From NCBI GenBank assembly GCA_018969045.1, contig JAGWZB010000002.1:1-58142 (forward strand): a stretch of DNA of 58,142 bases, read 5' to 3'. This DNA is from Planctomycetota bacterium (GTDB lineage: Bacteria > Planctomycetota > Planctomycetia > Pirellulales > Pirellulaceae). The position numbers and the translations under genes are program-made. A model generated the notes under the pieces. It was not told the DNA's origin, did not search any database, and saw nothing but the letters and a program-made list of their open reading frames with translations. Below, in pieces: positions 42,674 to 51,369 of this stretch. Positions within the stretch are counted from its first letter, which is position 1. Every line of letters begins with the position of its first letter.

Positions 42674-44656
42674 ATGAACAAGTCACTGCTTCTGAGTTTA
42701 CTCGCGATTGCAATCCTGGTTTTTTCTGCATGGTGGCTGACCAATAGGCCCAGTCCACCAAGCCTTGCTCAAGTCGATGCGATGATCGCAGAGTCAAGCG
42801 CTCAAGCTACGGATGCGACGGCTCCAAAGCAAACCACAAGCGATCCGCGACTGACCTTTCCAACGATTTTTCGAAACGTAAAACCAGAAGTGGCTTACGT
42901 GGGCGACAGCAACTGCGCCCAGTGCCATCAAGAGCTTTGCACCACCTTCCATCAGCACCCCATGGGACGCTCGGCCATCCTAGCCGGAGCCGATGAACTT
43001 GAGAAACTCGACGCAGAGGCGATGAACCCTTGCCAAGTCGGCCCCTACGAAATGAGCGTTCGTATCGAAGATGGGAAAATGATCCACTCCCTCAGCGCCA
43101 AAACCAGCGATGGGCAAGTTCTCCCAAGCGTCGATTATCCAACCTCGATCGCCATCGGCTCAGGCACTCGAGGAAGGTCTTACTTGGTCTACGACGGCGA
43201 TTCGGTTTGGCAATCACCCGTTAGCTGGTTTTCGACCAAAAGCCGCTGGGATATCTCGCCAGGTTTTGATCTGGGAACCGCTACCCAACGACCTACGATG
43301 ACCGAATGCCTCTATTGCCACGTCAACCAACATGAAAAAATTCCCGACACCATCAATCGCTACGAGTTGCCATTGAGCAAGATGCAGCTTTCGATCGGCT
43401 GCGAACGCTGCCACGGACCCGGCGACCTTCATTCGCAAGAACGCACCGAAGGTAAACCCCTCGATCCAGACCACCCAGGTATCGACACTTCGATCGTCAA
43501 CCCCAAGCACCTCTCGGACGACTTGCAATTGTCGATATGCGCTCAATGCCATTTGGCTGGAAAATCCAGAGTCAAACGCAAAGATCGTTTGGCCCACGAT
43601 TTCAGACCGGGGTTGCCACTGGAGCTTTTCATCAACGCATTTTTAGCCCACCCGGAGGCCAAGTTCAAGAACAAGGCAGTTGGGCACTTTGATCAAATGT
43701 TGCAAGCCAAATGCCGAACGGCCAATGGCGGGAAACTCCTGTGCACCACTTGCCACGACCCCCACCAAAAGCTCGAGTCCCAAGCAGCCCAGCAGCAATA
43801 CATCAACGATTGCAAGTCATGCCATCAAACACAAACCTGCAGCGAGACTCAAGAAGCCAGAGACAAACAGCAGGACAACTGCATCCATTGTCACATGCCC
43901 ACCAATAGCAACACCAACATCGCGCACACGAGTTTGACCGATCACCGGATCATGCGCAAACCCAGCCAACCAGCAGCCTCCAACGATGGTCCTCAGGATG
44001 CCACCGTGCTGGTCCCGTATTTTCAAAGCACCCTGCTTAGTCCCGCCCAACAAGACCGAGACTTGGGTATCGCACTGGCTGGATTCGCCGATAAGATGCC
44101 CCCAAATCTTCCTATCAAGCGAACAACGCTCGAACAAGCCAAAAGCAGGTTGCAAGCGGCCGTCCAAGCGTCGCCAGAGGATATCGACGCATGGATCGCG
44201 CTGAGCACTGTGGAAATTGGAAGTGGGAATCCAACAGGGGCTTTGGAGGCTATGCAATCCGCAATGAGGGCTTCGCCTAAAAACGAAGATGTACTGGCTC
44301 AATTGTCGTTTGTCGCCGAAGTTGCCGGAAGGTTGGACCTATCCATCGGTGCCCTCAACGACTTGGTCGCCATCAACCCATCCTCGACCGACTATCGGCT
44401 CAAACGGATGGTAATGCAGGTAGCCGACGGAGATTTTTATCAGGCCCAAGCCGAAAGCCAAGAACTCTTGAGGATCAACCCCCTGCAACCAACCGCAAGA
44501 CTGATCTCAGCCATGTGTTTGTACGGTCAAGGAGAGAAAGCCGCAGGGCGTCGCGAAGTCGAAATCGCGATGAACCTGGCGACCTCTCAGCAACAAAAAG
44601 CCATGATCCAAACTTGGTTCAATCGCTTCGTCGCATTCCAGACTAAGGCGGAGTGA
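42674..44656 (+). CDS. Multihaem c-type cytochrome with TPR repeats (seven CXXCH)
   Basis: A 660-residue protein with an N-terminal membrane segment/signal (LLLSLLAIAILVFSAWW). Seven CXXCH haem sites are visible in order: CAQCH, CLYCH, CERCH, CAQCH, CTTCH, CKSCH and CIHCH, within about residues 75-410. YVGDSNCAQCHQELCTTFHQHPMG is the cytochrome c554-like opening. The last ~200 residues form TPR-like helical repeats (AWIALSTVEIGSGNPTGALEAMQ, RLISAMCLYGQGEKAAGRREVE). It probably carries electrons in the periplasm while docking partners through the TPRs. It lies 14 bases after the acylase gene and overlaps the convergent EEP gene by 14 bases at the 3' end. Confidence 0.88.
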   Translation: MNKSLLLSLLAIAILVFSAWWLTNRPSPPSLAQVDAMIAESSAQATDATAPKQTTSDPRLTFPTIFRNVKPEVAYVGDSNCAQCHQELCTTFHQHPMGRSAILAGADELEKLDAEAMNPCQVGPYEMSVRIEDGKMIHSLSAKTSDGQVLPSVDYPTSIAIGSGTRGRSYLVYDGDSVWQSPVSWFSTKSRWDISPGFDLGTATQRPTMTECLYCHVNQHEKIPDTINRYELPLSKMQLSIGCERCHGPGDLHSQERTEGKPLDPDHPGIDTSIVNPKHLSDDLQLSICAQCHLAGKSRVKRKDRLAHDFRPGLPLELFINAFLAHPEAKFKNKAVGHFDQMLQAKCRTANGGKLLCTTCHDPHQKLESQAAQQQYINDCKSCHQTQTCSETQEARDKQQDNCIHCHMPTNSNTNIAHTSLTDHRIMRKPSQPAASNDGPQDATVLVPYFQSTLLSPAQQDRDLGIALAGFADKMPPNLPIKRTTLEQAKSRLQAAVQASPEDIDAWIALSTVEIGSGNPTGALEAMQSAMRASPKNEDVLAQLSFVAEVAGRLDLSIGALNDLVAINPSSTDYRLKRMVMQVADGDFYQAQAESQELLRINPLQPTARLISAMCLYGQGEKAAGRREVEIAMNLATSQQQKAMIQTWFNRFVAFQTKAE

Positions 44657-46331
44657 CCAAGACCCCCAGCACCGGTCGATGGTCGGAAGCAACCGATTCA
44701 GACAACACTTCAAGCGACTCAAGGCTCAAAGCTTGATCGCGGACGACCATGACATAGTCGATCCTGGCCTTGGGAGCTTGACTGGGATAACTGGCCAAGT
44801 CCGCACCGCTAAGTATTGGTTCCACCTGCCAACGCTTCTGGAAAACGCCCAGGGTCAAACTATCAGGACCGTCGTTGAGATCTCCAGCCAGTACAGTCGC
44901 CATCGGTTTGACTCTCTGGAGTACGGTTGCATCGGAGTCGATCGCCAAAGTATCGAGCAGGCGATCGATGGCTTGTGCCTGCCGCTGCCGTAGATCCTGC
45001 TTGGAGTGATCTAGGTGTGTTCCCATGAAGCGAATGGTTCCCAAATCGCTTTGGACGATCGCTTCGATTACGATCCGCTGCTCGCGCATCGAGCCGTTGG
45101 CCTGTTGCTCATTGGGCAGCGTGTGCACAGTGCTCTCTTTCACTGGCCAACGGCTCAAAATTGCTTGGCCGTACTGACCGCCATCAAAATCGATCGCTTT
45201 ACCGAATATCCCGTAGTAACCGGTAAGCCGTTCTAGCTCTTGGGTTTGAAATTTGCGATCGCTGCGACCACACCCCTGGTCGACCTCTTGCAAGGCGATT
45301 AGGTCGGGGTCTGCGCGGCGTATCACCTTGGCGATGCGATCCAACGACAACTGATCGTCGACGCCTTGCCCATGGTGAATGTTGTAGCTTAATACACGCA
45401 GCGTTTTGCGCTGTTGCGAAGAGGCAATGACCGCGATGACCGGGAAGTGATCCGAGGGAGTTCGACCATCACGACTGGTTCGATCGATCCTAGCCAATCG
45501 AACTTGGAAATCCTCTGAACATCCGATCCAATCGATCCGTGGCCCAGAAGTTTGGTCGGCTTTGAACGACGAAAAAGTTCCTTCCTGAGGTTCTGGTGCG
45601 ACATGGATCAAGCGGTAAGTGTCCAGCAATTTGCGATCCGATGAGCTTTCAAACAACGCTTGATAGGGTTTGTCATTGGGGTCGGCGTTGAAGTCTCCGG
45701 TAACAATCCACCGGTCGTTCTTTCCAAGTTGTTCGAGCTTGTGTCGAATCAACCGACAGCTCTCTAAGCGTGCCTGAGCCCCTTTATGATCCAAATGCGC
45801 ATTGAGAAACAGAATCGGCTTGGATTCCGGTGAGGTTAAATCCTTGAGCTTGACCCAAGTGGCAATTCGGGGCAACGCCGCATCCCATCCCTTGCTCCCA
45901 ACGTTATCAGGCGTTTCGCTCAACCAGAAGTGGCCTTGGTCGAGTGGTTCGAATCGGTCTTTTCGGTAAAACAAAGCTGCCATTTCTCCAGCTTCTTTTC
46001 CGTCATCACGACCAGCAGCAACCACAGCATATCCGGGCAAAGTCCCAGCAAGATAATCCCGTTGGCTGGCGAGCGTTTCTTGAGTACCCAACAAATCGGG
46101 CCCAAAATCTAGGATGGTCTGGACCAGGAACTCTTTGCGCAGATCCCAGCGATTGATGCCATCGTTGGCAGTCCCATAGCGGATGTTGAAACTCATGACA
46201 CGCACCGGCTCGGGCGATTGAGCTAAGCACGTCAGCCAAGCCAAGTGCACAAGAATCAAACCGATGGCAGGTTGGACGAAAAAGCCGATCGCTGTGCGAA
46301 TGAACATAACCGTGGTATTGCTAGAGTGCAT
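44643..46331 (-). CDS. Tandem double endonuclease/exonuclease/phosphatase (EEP) domain protein
   Basis: ATG 46331, preceded by GGGGAA, gives 562 residues; an ATG at 46379 would add 16 with no Shine-Dalgarno. An export signal (FVQPAIGLILVHLAWLTCLAQ) leads to two complete EEP domains in tandem. The first has SFNIRYGT, LGTQET, NAHLDHKG, VTGDFNADP and SDHFPV. The second has SYNIHHGQG, LQEVDQG, THLDHSK, AGDLNDGP and SDHRPV. Both active sites keep the Asn, Glu, Asp/Asn and terminal Asp-His pairs. It may cleave nucleic acid or phosphoesters (including phospholipids) outside the cytoplasm. A double-domain exported EEP is unusual; it may act on two parts of one substrate. Confidence 0.85.
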   Translation of the reverse strand: MHSSNTTVMFIRTAIGFFVQPAIGLILVHLAWLTCLAQSPEPVRVMSFNIRYGTANDGINRWDLRKEFLVQTILDFGPDLLGTQETLASQRDYLAGTLPGYAVVAAGRDDGKEAGEMAALFYRKDRFEPLDQGHFWLSETPDNVGSKGWDAALPRIATWVKLKDLTSPESKPILFLNAHLDHKGAQARLESCRLIRHKLEQLGKNDRWIVTGDFNADPNDKPYQALFESSSDRKLLDTYRLIHVAPEPQEGTFSSFKADQTSGPRIDWIGCSEDFQVRLARIDRTSRDGRTPSDHFPVIAVIASSQQRKTLRVLSYNIHHGQGVDDQLSLDRIAKVIRRADPDLIALQEVDQGCGRSDRKFQTQELERLTGYYGIFGKAIDFDGGQYGQAILSRWPVKESTVHTLPNEQQANGSMREQRIVIEAIVQSDLGTIRFMGTHLDHSKQDLRQRQAQAIDRLLDTLAIDSDATVLQRVKPMATVLAGDLNDGPDSLTLGVFQKRWQVEPILSGADLASYPSQAPKARIDYVMVVRDQALSLESLEVLSESVASDHRPVLGVLVTPP

Positions 46332-46462
46332 CGATTCCCCGTTGGGGTCCAAAGACTCATGGCAGTGTATATGGATCATGGAAGCCGATCAACCACGACG
46401 CTTATGTGGATTCATCGACGATTTCTTGCGATGACCGACAACCGAGTTAGATTATCGATGTT

Positions 46463-47104
46463 TTATTGCTTCAATTGGTTTCTAGGGACCAACCGCAAAA
46501 TCGCCCAAATCATCGCGCAAGCAATCAACAAGATCACGACACTGACGATCGATACGGCCAACCATCGGCCCGGTTGGTTCGGGTTCAGGAACGGATAAGG
46601 ATACCAGCCGGTTATCCCACCGCGAACCAGCGAAAAGAAGAGATAAGCCAGCGGGTAGACCAGCCACGATAGGCTCTGTCGATACGTCGGACGATTCGAT
46701 GGAGCAAATGCCACCCAATCAAAAAGAATCCACAATGGCATGAGCAAATGATGAACCCCGTCTGCAAACGGATGAACAATTTCCTTGACCATCGGCAACT
46801 GGGAAAGAAGCACCGCGTACACCAACCCGGTGATTCCTAAATACAAAACAGCAGCCCCTCGAAGTCCCGTTCGCCAAGTCTCCGAAATCCCAAAACCACC
46901 AGCCGCCTCGATCACCAAAACGATCACGGTAAATAGGTTGGCCTGGATCGTAAAAAAACTCAGAAATGGCCCTAACTGAAAACCACCTTTGGCAATCAAA
47001 TAATTCGCCTGGACAAAAACCGCATACACCGACACAGCAGCCAACACCCATCGCACCAAATTCCATCCGAGTTTCACTTGCTCCATCTGTTTCAACCTGC
47101 CCAT
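46463..47104 (-). CDS. Pr6Pr family six-span membrane protein
   Basis: A 213-residue protein with six hydrophobic segments. Family motifs are LSFFTIQANLFTVIVLVIEA, VLYLGITGLVYAVLL, HPFADGVHHLLMPLWILFDW, WLVYPLAYLFFSLVRGGITG and the C-terminal WYPYPFLNPNQPG. These match the Pr6Pr (AIG1/FAR-17a-like) group of membrane proteins, whose biochemical role is not established. Two ATGs fit, at 47104 (two bases after the upstream stop) and 47086; neither has a strong ribosome site, so the exact start is uncertain. It follows the esterase gene with a three-base gap and should be co-expressed with it. Confidence 0.8.
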   Translation of the reverse strand: MGRLKQMEQVKLGWNLVRWVLAAVSVYAVFVQANYLIAKGGFQLGPFLSFFTIQANLFTVIVLVIEAAGGFGISETWRTGLRGAAVLYLGITGLVYAVLLSQLPMVKEIVHPFADGVHHLLMPLWILFDWVAFAPSNRPTYRQSLSWLVYPLAYLFFSLVRGGITGWYPYPFLNPNQPGRWLAVSIVSVVILLIACAMIWAILRLVPRNQLKQ

Positions 47105-47106
47105 TG

Positions 47107-48711
47107 CTACCGAAGACCTTTGTCAAAGAAAGCAAATACGTCATCCAAGGCCGCTTGGACTATCACCATGTGCTCGACGTCCGGATACTCACGATACTCG
47201 ACCGGACATCCGATTCGCTCAAGCTGCATTCGAAGACTCTTGGCTCGCGGTTTACCGAAATCTCTCTCGCCTGCAGCCACATAAAAGGGCACCTTGCGTA
47301 TCGCTTCGGAATCCCGCACATTGCCCCCTCCACCCAGCGCCGCCAACATCGTAACCGATTCAGGATGCTTGCTAACCTGCGCCATGGCTTGAGCCGCACC
47401 CATCGAATGACCGACAACCATGACACGACTTGAATCCACCGGTAAATGCTCTGATAACGCTTGAACCATCTCGGGCAGATCCAAGTTCAAACCAGTCAGG
47501 GTTTGCCGAGGCGAAACAACAATCCATCGTCGAGCCTTTCCAAGCTCCACAAGTCGTCCAGCCCCATACGTTTGAAAGAACATGTTCTCACTCCCACCTG
47601 CTCCATGCAATGCGATGAGAACCGGAAGCTTGCTGCTGGAGTCCTTAAAGTCCAACAAAGGAACTTCGATGCGCACCACTTGCGTCGATCTCCCTTGGCT
47701 TAATTGCATCCATTTCCAACCAGGTTGTTTGATCCAAGCTGCAAAGGATTCTTCATTAGGTTCCTGACGATCTAATGATTCGATGATCTGTTCGAATTCG
47801 CCCAGGAGCTTGTTCCACGGAAGATCGATTTCAAAAGGAGTTCCTTTGCGACCACGAACAATCTCTCTTGCTAAAAATCTCGCTGTGCTTAGTACCGTGC
47901 TGTCGGGTTGCTTGCTCTCCTTGCGATGAGCCTCAACCCAACGATCCATCCTGGTCATTCGATCCTCAAATCGATCTACCAGCGAGAACGAAGGGCATAT
48001 CCAATCATGCTTGCCCGCTTCGTCTGACAAACAACGTCCAGTCAAAACATAATCACCAGCGGATAGACCTTTGAAATCGACTTCAAAAGTTTCACCCAAT
48101 CGTACTTGTATCGTTTTGCGAATCAGCGGCTCTTTTCCGATCTGAGCCATCATCACTTTGGCAGGCGAGTCATCCCACGGCCACACGTTAAGCTCCAATT
48201 CCAACTCCTGCGGCGATTCAGTTCCCCCTTTTGCCTCTTGCCCTTGACCGTTGCCGCCCTCAATATTTCTGCCCTCAATATTTCTGCCCTCAATCCCCTC
48301 GGCTTCGTAAAAGGTACCGATGCGAGCCCGCAGCAACGGCTCATTGACGTCCAATAACGTCGTCTGAGGCTCAAGCTTCCATCGCAGTCTCTGAAGTTGC
48401 TCCGACTGCTGGGCACCCTCGATGCCTTGGACCTCCAACCAAGCTTGATCGAGCATTCGGCCTGCGCGGGACAACGCAAGGGAGAAGAAGCTCTGGACGG
48501 CCTGTTCCAACGAAGCAGTGCTTTTGGCCCGGAGTTCGCTTGGAGCCTCTTGCCAAGCCCTCTCGAATCGTTCGAGGCGACGGCCAAGCTGGTAGCGCTC
48601 TGCTGCCCCTTGCCCCAAACAGACTTGCGAGGTGAAAAACCAGGCAAAAACAAGACAAACCACGGTCCGCTGGACAGTTAGTTTTCGAAGAAATTGGGTT
48701 GTCATTGGCAT
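47107..48711 (-). CDS. Secreted alpha/beta-hydrolase (esterase / PHB depolymerase-like)
   Basis: From ATG 48711 (534 residues) or 48705. Signal peptide VVCLVFAWFFTSQVCLG. The first ~330 residues are helical and beta-rich without a known motif. The C-terminal part is an alpha/beta-hydrolase: oxyanion loop LIALHGAGGSENMF, nucleophile VVGHSMGAAQAM (GHSMG Ser), acid in AAGERDF and His in YPDVEHMVIV. The arrangement is that of secreted esterases and depolymerases. A 15-bp in-frame tandem repeat (48256-48294) encodes IEGRN units in the N-terminal region. The frame extends to 48906, but that part underlies the divergent dockerin gene start. It is the first gene of a unit with the Pr6Pr gene. Confidence 0.8.
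   Translation of the reverse strand: MPMTTQFLRKLTVQRTVVCLVFAWFFTSQVCLGQGAAERYQLGRRLERFERAWQEAPSELRAKSTASLEQAVQSFFSLALSRAGRMLDQAWLEVQGIEGAQQSEQLQRLRWKLEPQTTLLDVNEPLLRARIGTFYEAEGIEGRNIEGRNIEGGNGQGQEAKGGTESPQELELELNVWPWDDSPAKVMMAQIGKEPLIRKTIQVRLGETFEVDFKGLSAGDYVLTGRCLSDEAGKHDWICPSFSLVDRFEDRMTRMDRWVEAHRKESKQPDSTVLSTARFLAREIVRGRKGTPFEIDLPWNKLLGEFEQIIESLDRQEPNEESFAAWIKQPGWKWMQLSQGRSTQVVRIEVPLLDFKDSSSKLPVLIALHGAGGSENMFFQTYGAGRLVELGKARRWIVVSPRQTLTGLNLDLPEMVQALSEHLPVDSSRVMVVGHSMGAAQAMAQVSKHPESVTMLAALGGGGNVRDSEAIRKVPFYVAAGERDFGKPRAKSLRMQLERIGCPVEYREYPDVEHMVIVQAALDDVFAFFDKGLR
48256..48294 (-). repeat. In-frame 15-bp tandem repeat in the esterase gene
   Basis: The plus-strand unit GCCCTCAATATTTCT occurs twice in full (48256-48270, 48271-48285) plus nine bases of a third. 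Because 15 is divisible by three, each copy adds one five-residue (IEGRN) unit. It is a candidate for slippage-driven length variation without loss of frame. Confidence 0.85.
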
Positions 48712-48904
48712 GGATCGAACCTGCGAAATACAGTGCTTGGAGATTCTACGGAGAAATCTACAGGAAATTCCTTCCCAGTGCGGACCGATCCGGGATACAT
48801 TAGATATCTCACACACAAAAAATCCGGGCATTGTACTGGATCGGCAAAGTCCAGAGTCCACCTTCAAAGCCGTCCACGGGAAGGCACCCCAAGGGGGGTT
48901 GTGC

Positions 48905-51151
48905 ATGAAGTTCTATCGCTATTTAGTTGTCGACATACTCGAAGATCGTCGTTTGCTCGCAGGTTTGGATGTGCGTGTCTTCGAAGATCCCTTGTCGAGT
49001 CGCTTACCTGGAGACACCAGCGTCCCGGCTTCAGAGCGCGTCGTCTATTTGGATATCAATGCCGACGGGACCCAGCAAGCCTCTGAACCGATCAGCGTCT
49101 CGGATTTCGATGGAATCGCTCGCTTTCGGAACTTGGAACAAGGGACGTACTACGTTCGACTTTTAGGATCGTCTAAGTCTCAGGTTCAAACGACCGATAC
49201 GGTCCCTGCAGCGGCAGGGTCCTGGACCGGCGATGTAGGTGCATGGAAGGCCCTGCTTTGGCAAACCGATTCGGTCGGTTGGTTTGCGACTTCCGAATCC
49301 CTGATCCAATTGGATCTGGATCGATCCACCATCCTTGGCCGACTAGCCATGCCAGGCCGGTTGATCTCCGTCGAAATGCAAAGCGATTCCCAAGGAGTCG
49401 CGTTGGTTTCAACATCTACTTCCAAAACCCAATTGGTTGGTTTCGACCTCACGCTTCGGCAGGTCCGACATTACGAGAGTTCCTTGAGCCTTGAGCAAGG
49501 TCCTGCAAGCGGTGCTTCTTCTGATGTGGCACTTATCAGAATCGCCAACTCGACCTTCCTTCGACGCGCGACTCCCAGCGGTGATGAACTTGTGCGTGTC
49601 CCACCCCTAGAGACCTGGGATAACAACCCAGAGCTCACGTCGGTTGCAAACCGCATCGCACCGAATGCACAAATGGTTGCTTTTGGAAACGACTCTCTGA
49701 TCATCCGCGAGCCGATGCTCGATGGATACATCATCTCGGTATGGAAGTACTCCGAGGAGTCCTTGGAACTGATCGCCCAACGCGATTTCGATTTCTCTGT
49801 GCAACTGGTCGCTGGCAGCCCAGACTCAAAGCAGATCGCCGTTGAAACCGATCGTGGGATTGAAATTCTTTCAACCTCCACAGGACTTCCAACCCAGTTG
49901 GTGCTCGAACAAGCCAAAGGACCCCTGGTGTTTGATTTGGGACGAGGAATCCTATGGTCGCTCTCTAAGTCCAACACATCCCGTTGGATCGGCTGGACGA
50001 TTGCCGAAGGCTCAAAGGCATTCGACGTGCTCTTTACCGACGCTGGAACTCCAGAGAAAGCTTCAAGAACCAATTTTCAACTCGGTTTCCGCGGCGATAC
50101 CCTTGTCGGTATCCGCGATGGACAAATCTACCGCCACGTATTGAGTATCGCCAAAGCGACCGTCGCAACGCTTAGCGATCAAGTCATCCAGCAGGTAGCG
50201 ATCGGGATTCGCAATCGTTCTCAGAACAATCCGCCGATGCTCCGTGCTTTACCTGGCGTCCAAGCGACCGAGGACAAACCTGCTGCAATTCAAACATCCC
50301 AGTGGTCTGATTCAAGCGGCGACAGCGACGGAGATTCCCTCCACTATATCGTGGTCCGCGATGGACAACTTGGATCCGTTTCCTGGAGCACCAGCTCTGG
50401 AGGAGTCTACACCCCCAAGCCCGATGCCAACGGACAAGATCAAATCATCGTCCAAGCTTACGATGGTCGAAGCTGGTCGGCCCCTCAGACCGTGAGCATT
50501 CAAATCCAACCCGTTAACGATCCTCCACATGGGTTGCTCTACAGCGGTGTGTTAGCCATCCCGGAAAATCAGCCAGGTTATGTGCTAGGAAGCTTGTCGA
50601 TCGTAGATCCAGATGCCAACGAAGTCTTCGACTACTCGGTCTCCGATGGTCGGTTCGAAGTCGTCGGCAACACGTTGAAAGTTCGGGATTCAGCGATGAT
50701 TCCTTACCAAAACCCAGGCTGGATCGACCTGAGATTCCAAGCTCGTTCCAGAACCAACGGAGAGACCATCGAGCGGCCCGAGCGTATTTTTATCGTCCGG
50801 GACCAAACCCCTTATCACAACGATTCAAATCCAGCGGATGTCGATGGCGACGGAGTGGTTACTCCCCTGGATCCGCTCATCATTGTCGATTACCTCAACA
50901 GACATGGTTCGGGACAGATTACCCCCCCGGGTGAGGGCGAAGCCCGAAACGACTTGGATGTCGATGGGGATGGCCAAGTTTCACCGCTGGACATTCTCAT
51001 CGTCATCAACGCACTAAACCGCGCTTTTTCGGAGGCCGAGGGGGAAAATGGGGCTTCGGACTCCACCGGCGATTCGGGTAAGGGCGACACAGGCACTTTG
51101 GCTCCTTTGGACCCAGAAGATCCATTGGGTTTGAGAAAAGCTAAGCGTTAA
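48905..51151 (+). CDS. Large surface protein with LExRxLLA-type N-terminus and C-terminal dockerin I repeats
   Basis: ATG 48905, behind AAGGGGGG, gives 748 residues. There is no hydrophobic signal; the N-terminus has VVDILEDRRLLAG, the LExRxLLA-type planctomycete motif also seen in the subtilase at 7855. SdrB/B-type beta-sandwich features follow (VYLDINADGTQQASEPISV, GIARFRNLEQGTYYVRLLG), then a beta-propeller-like region, then cadherin-like modules (PPMLRALPGVQATEDKPA, DPPHGLLYSGVLAIPENQ). The C-terminus carries two calcium-binding dockerin repeats (DVDGDGVVTPLDPLIIVDYLN and DVDGDGQVSPLDILIVINALN). No cohesin is known in the window, so the dockerin partner is unclear. Probably an extracellular adhesion or scaffold protein. 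Confidence 0.85.
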   Translation: MKFYRYLVVDILEDRRLLAGLDVRVFEDPLSSRLPGDTSVPASERVVYLDINADGTQQASEPISVSDFDGIARFRNLEQGTYYVRLLGSSKSQVQTTDTVPAAAGSWTGDVGAWKALLWQTDSVGWFATSESLIQLDLDRSTILGRLAMPGRLISVEMQSDSQGVALVSTSTSKTQLVGFDLTLRQVRHYESSLSLEQGPASGASSDVALIRIANSTFLRRATPSGDELVRVPPLETWDNNPELTSVANRIAPNAQMVAFGNDSLIIREPMLDGYIISVWKYSEESLELIAQRDFDFSVQLVAGSPDSKQIAVETDRGIEILSTSTGLPTQLVLEQAKGPLVFDLGRGILWSLSKSNTSRWIGWTIAEGSKAFDVLFTDAGTPEKASRTNFQLGFRGDTLVGIRDGQIYRHVLSIAKATVATLSDQVIQQVAIGIRNRSQNNPPMLRALPGVQATEDKPAAIQTSQWSDSSGDSDGDSLHYIVVRDGQLGSVSWSTSSGGVYTPKPDANGQDQIIVQAYDGRSWSAPQTVSIQIQPVNDPPHGLLYSGVLAIPENQPGYVLGSLSIVDPDANEVFDYSVSDGRFEVVGNTLKVRDSAMIPYQNPGWIDLRFQARSRTNGETIERPERIFIVRDQTPYHNDSNPADVDGDGVVTPLDPLIIVDYLNRHGSGQITPPGEGEARNDLDVDGDGQVSPLDILIVINALNRAFSEAEGENGASDSTGDSGKGDTGTLAPLDPEDPLGLRKAKR

Positions 51152-51152
51152 A

Positions 51153-51170
51153 TCCCTGGAATTCCAGGGA
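51153..51170. repeat. 18-bp perfect palindrome after the dockerin gene
   Basis: TCCCTGGAATTCCAGGGA begins two bases after the dockerin stop. It can form a 7-bp hairpin with an AATT loop, but no U-run follows, so it is not a standard intrinsic terminator. It may be a binding site or part of a Rho-dependent end. The next gene, a response regulator, starts 200 bases on. Confidence 0.45.
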
Positions 51171-51369
51171 AATCAGGTCCAAGGGGGGTTTTGTCCGCGG
51201 GAGTGGAAACAAAATTTGACATTTTTCCAAGCCAACCGATATCGATTTTGTTAGACTGGGTGTCCGACGGGAATGGACGTGCCCGAACCGGCTGTTCCCT
51301 CGCTTATCTGCCAGTCATCTCCTCCTGCTCATCGATCGGTATTGCTGTAAAGCGATCCGAGCCCATTCA

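Noticed and set aside
48632-48904. 91-codon extension of the dockerin gene
   Set aside because: It overlaps the divergent esterase start; ATG 48905 has a strong ribosome site and the expected planctomycete N-terminus.
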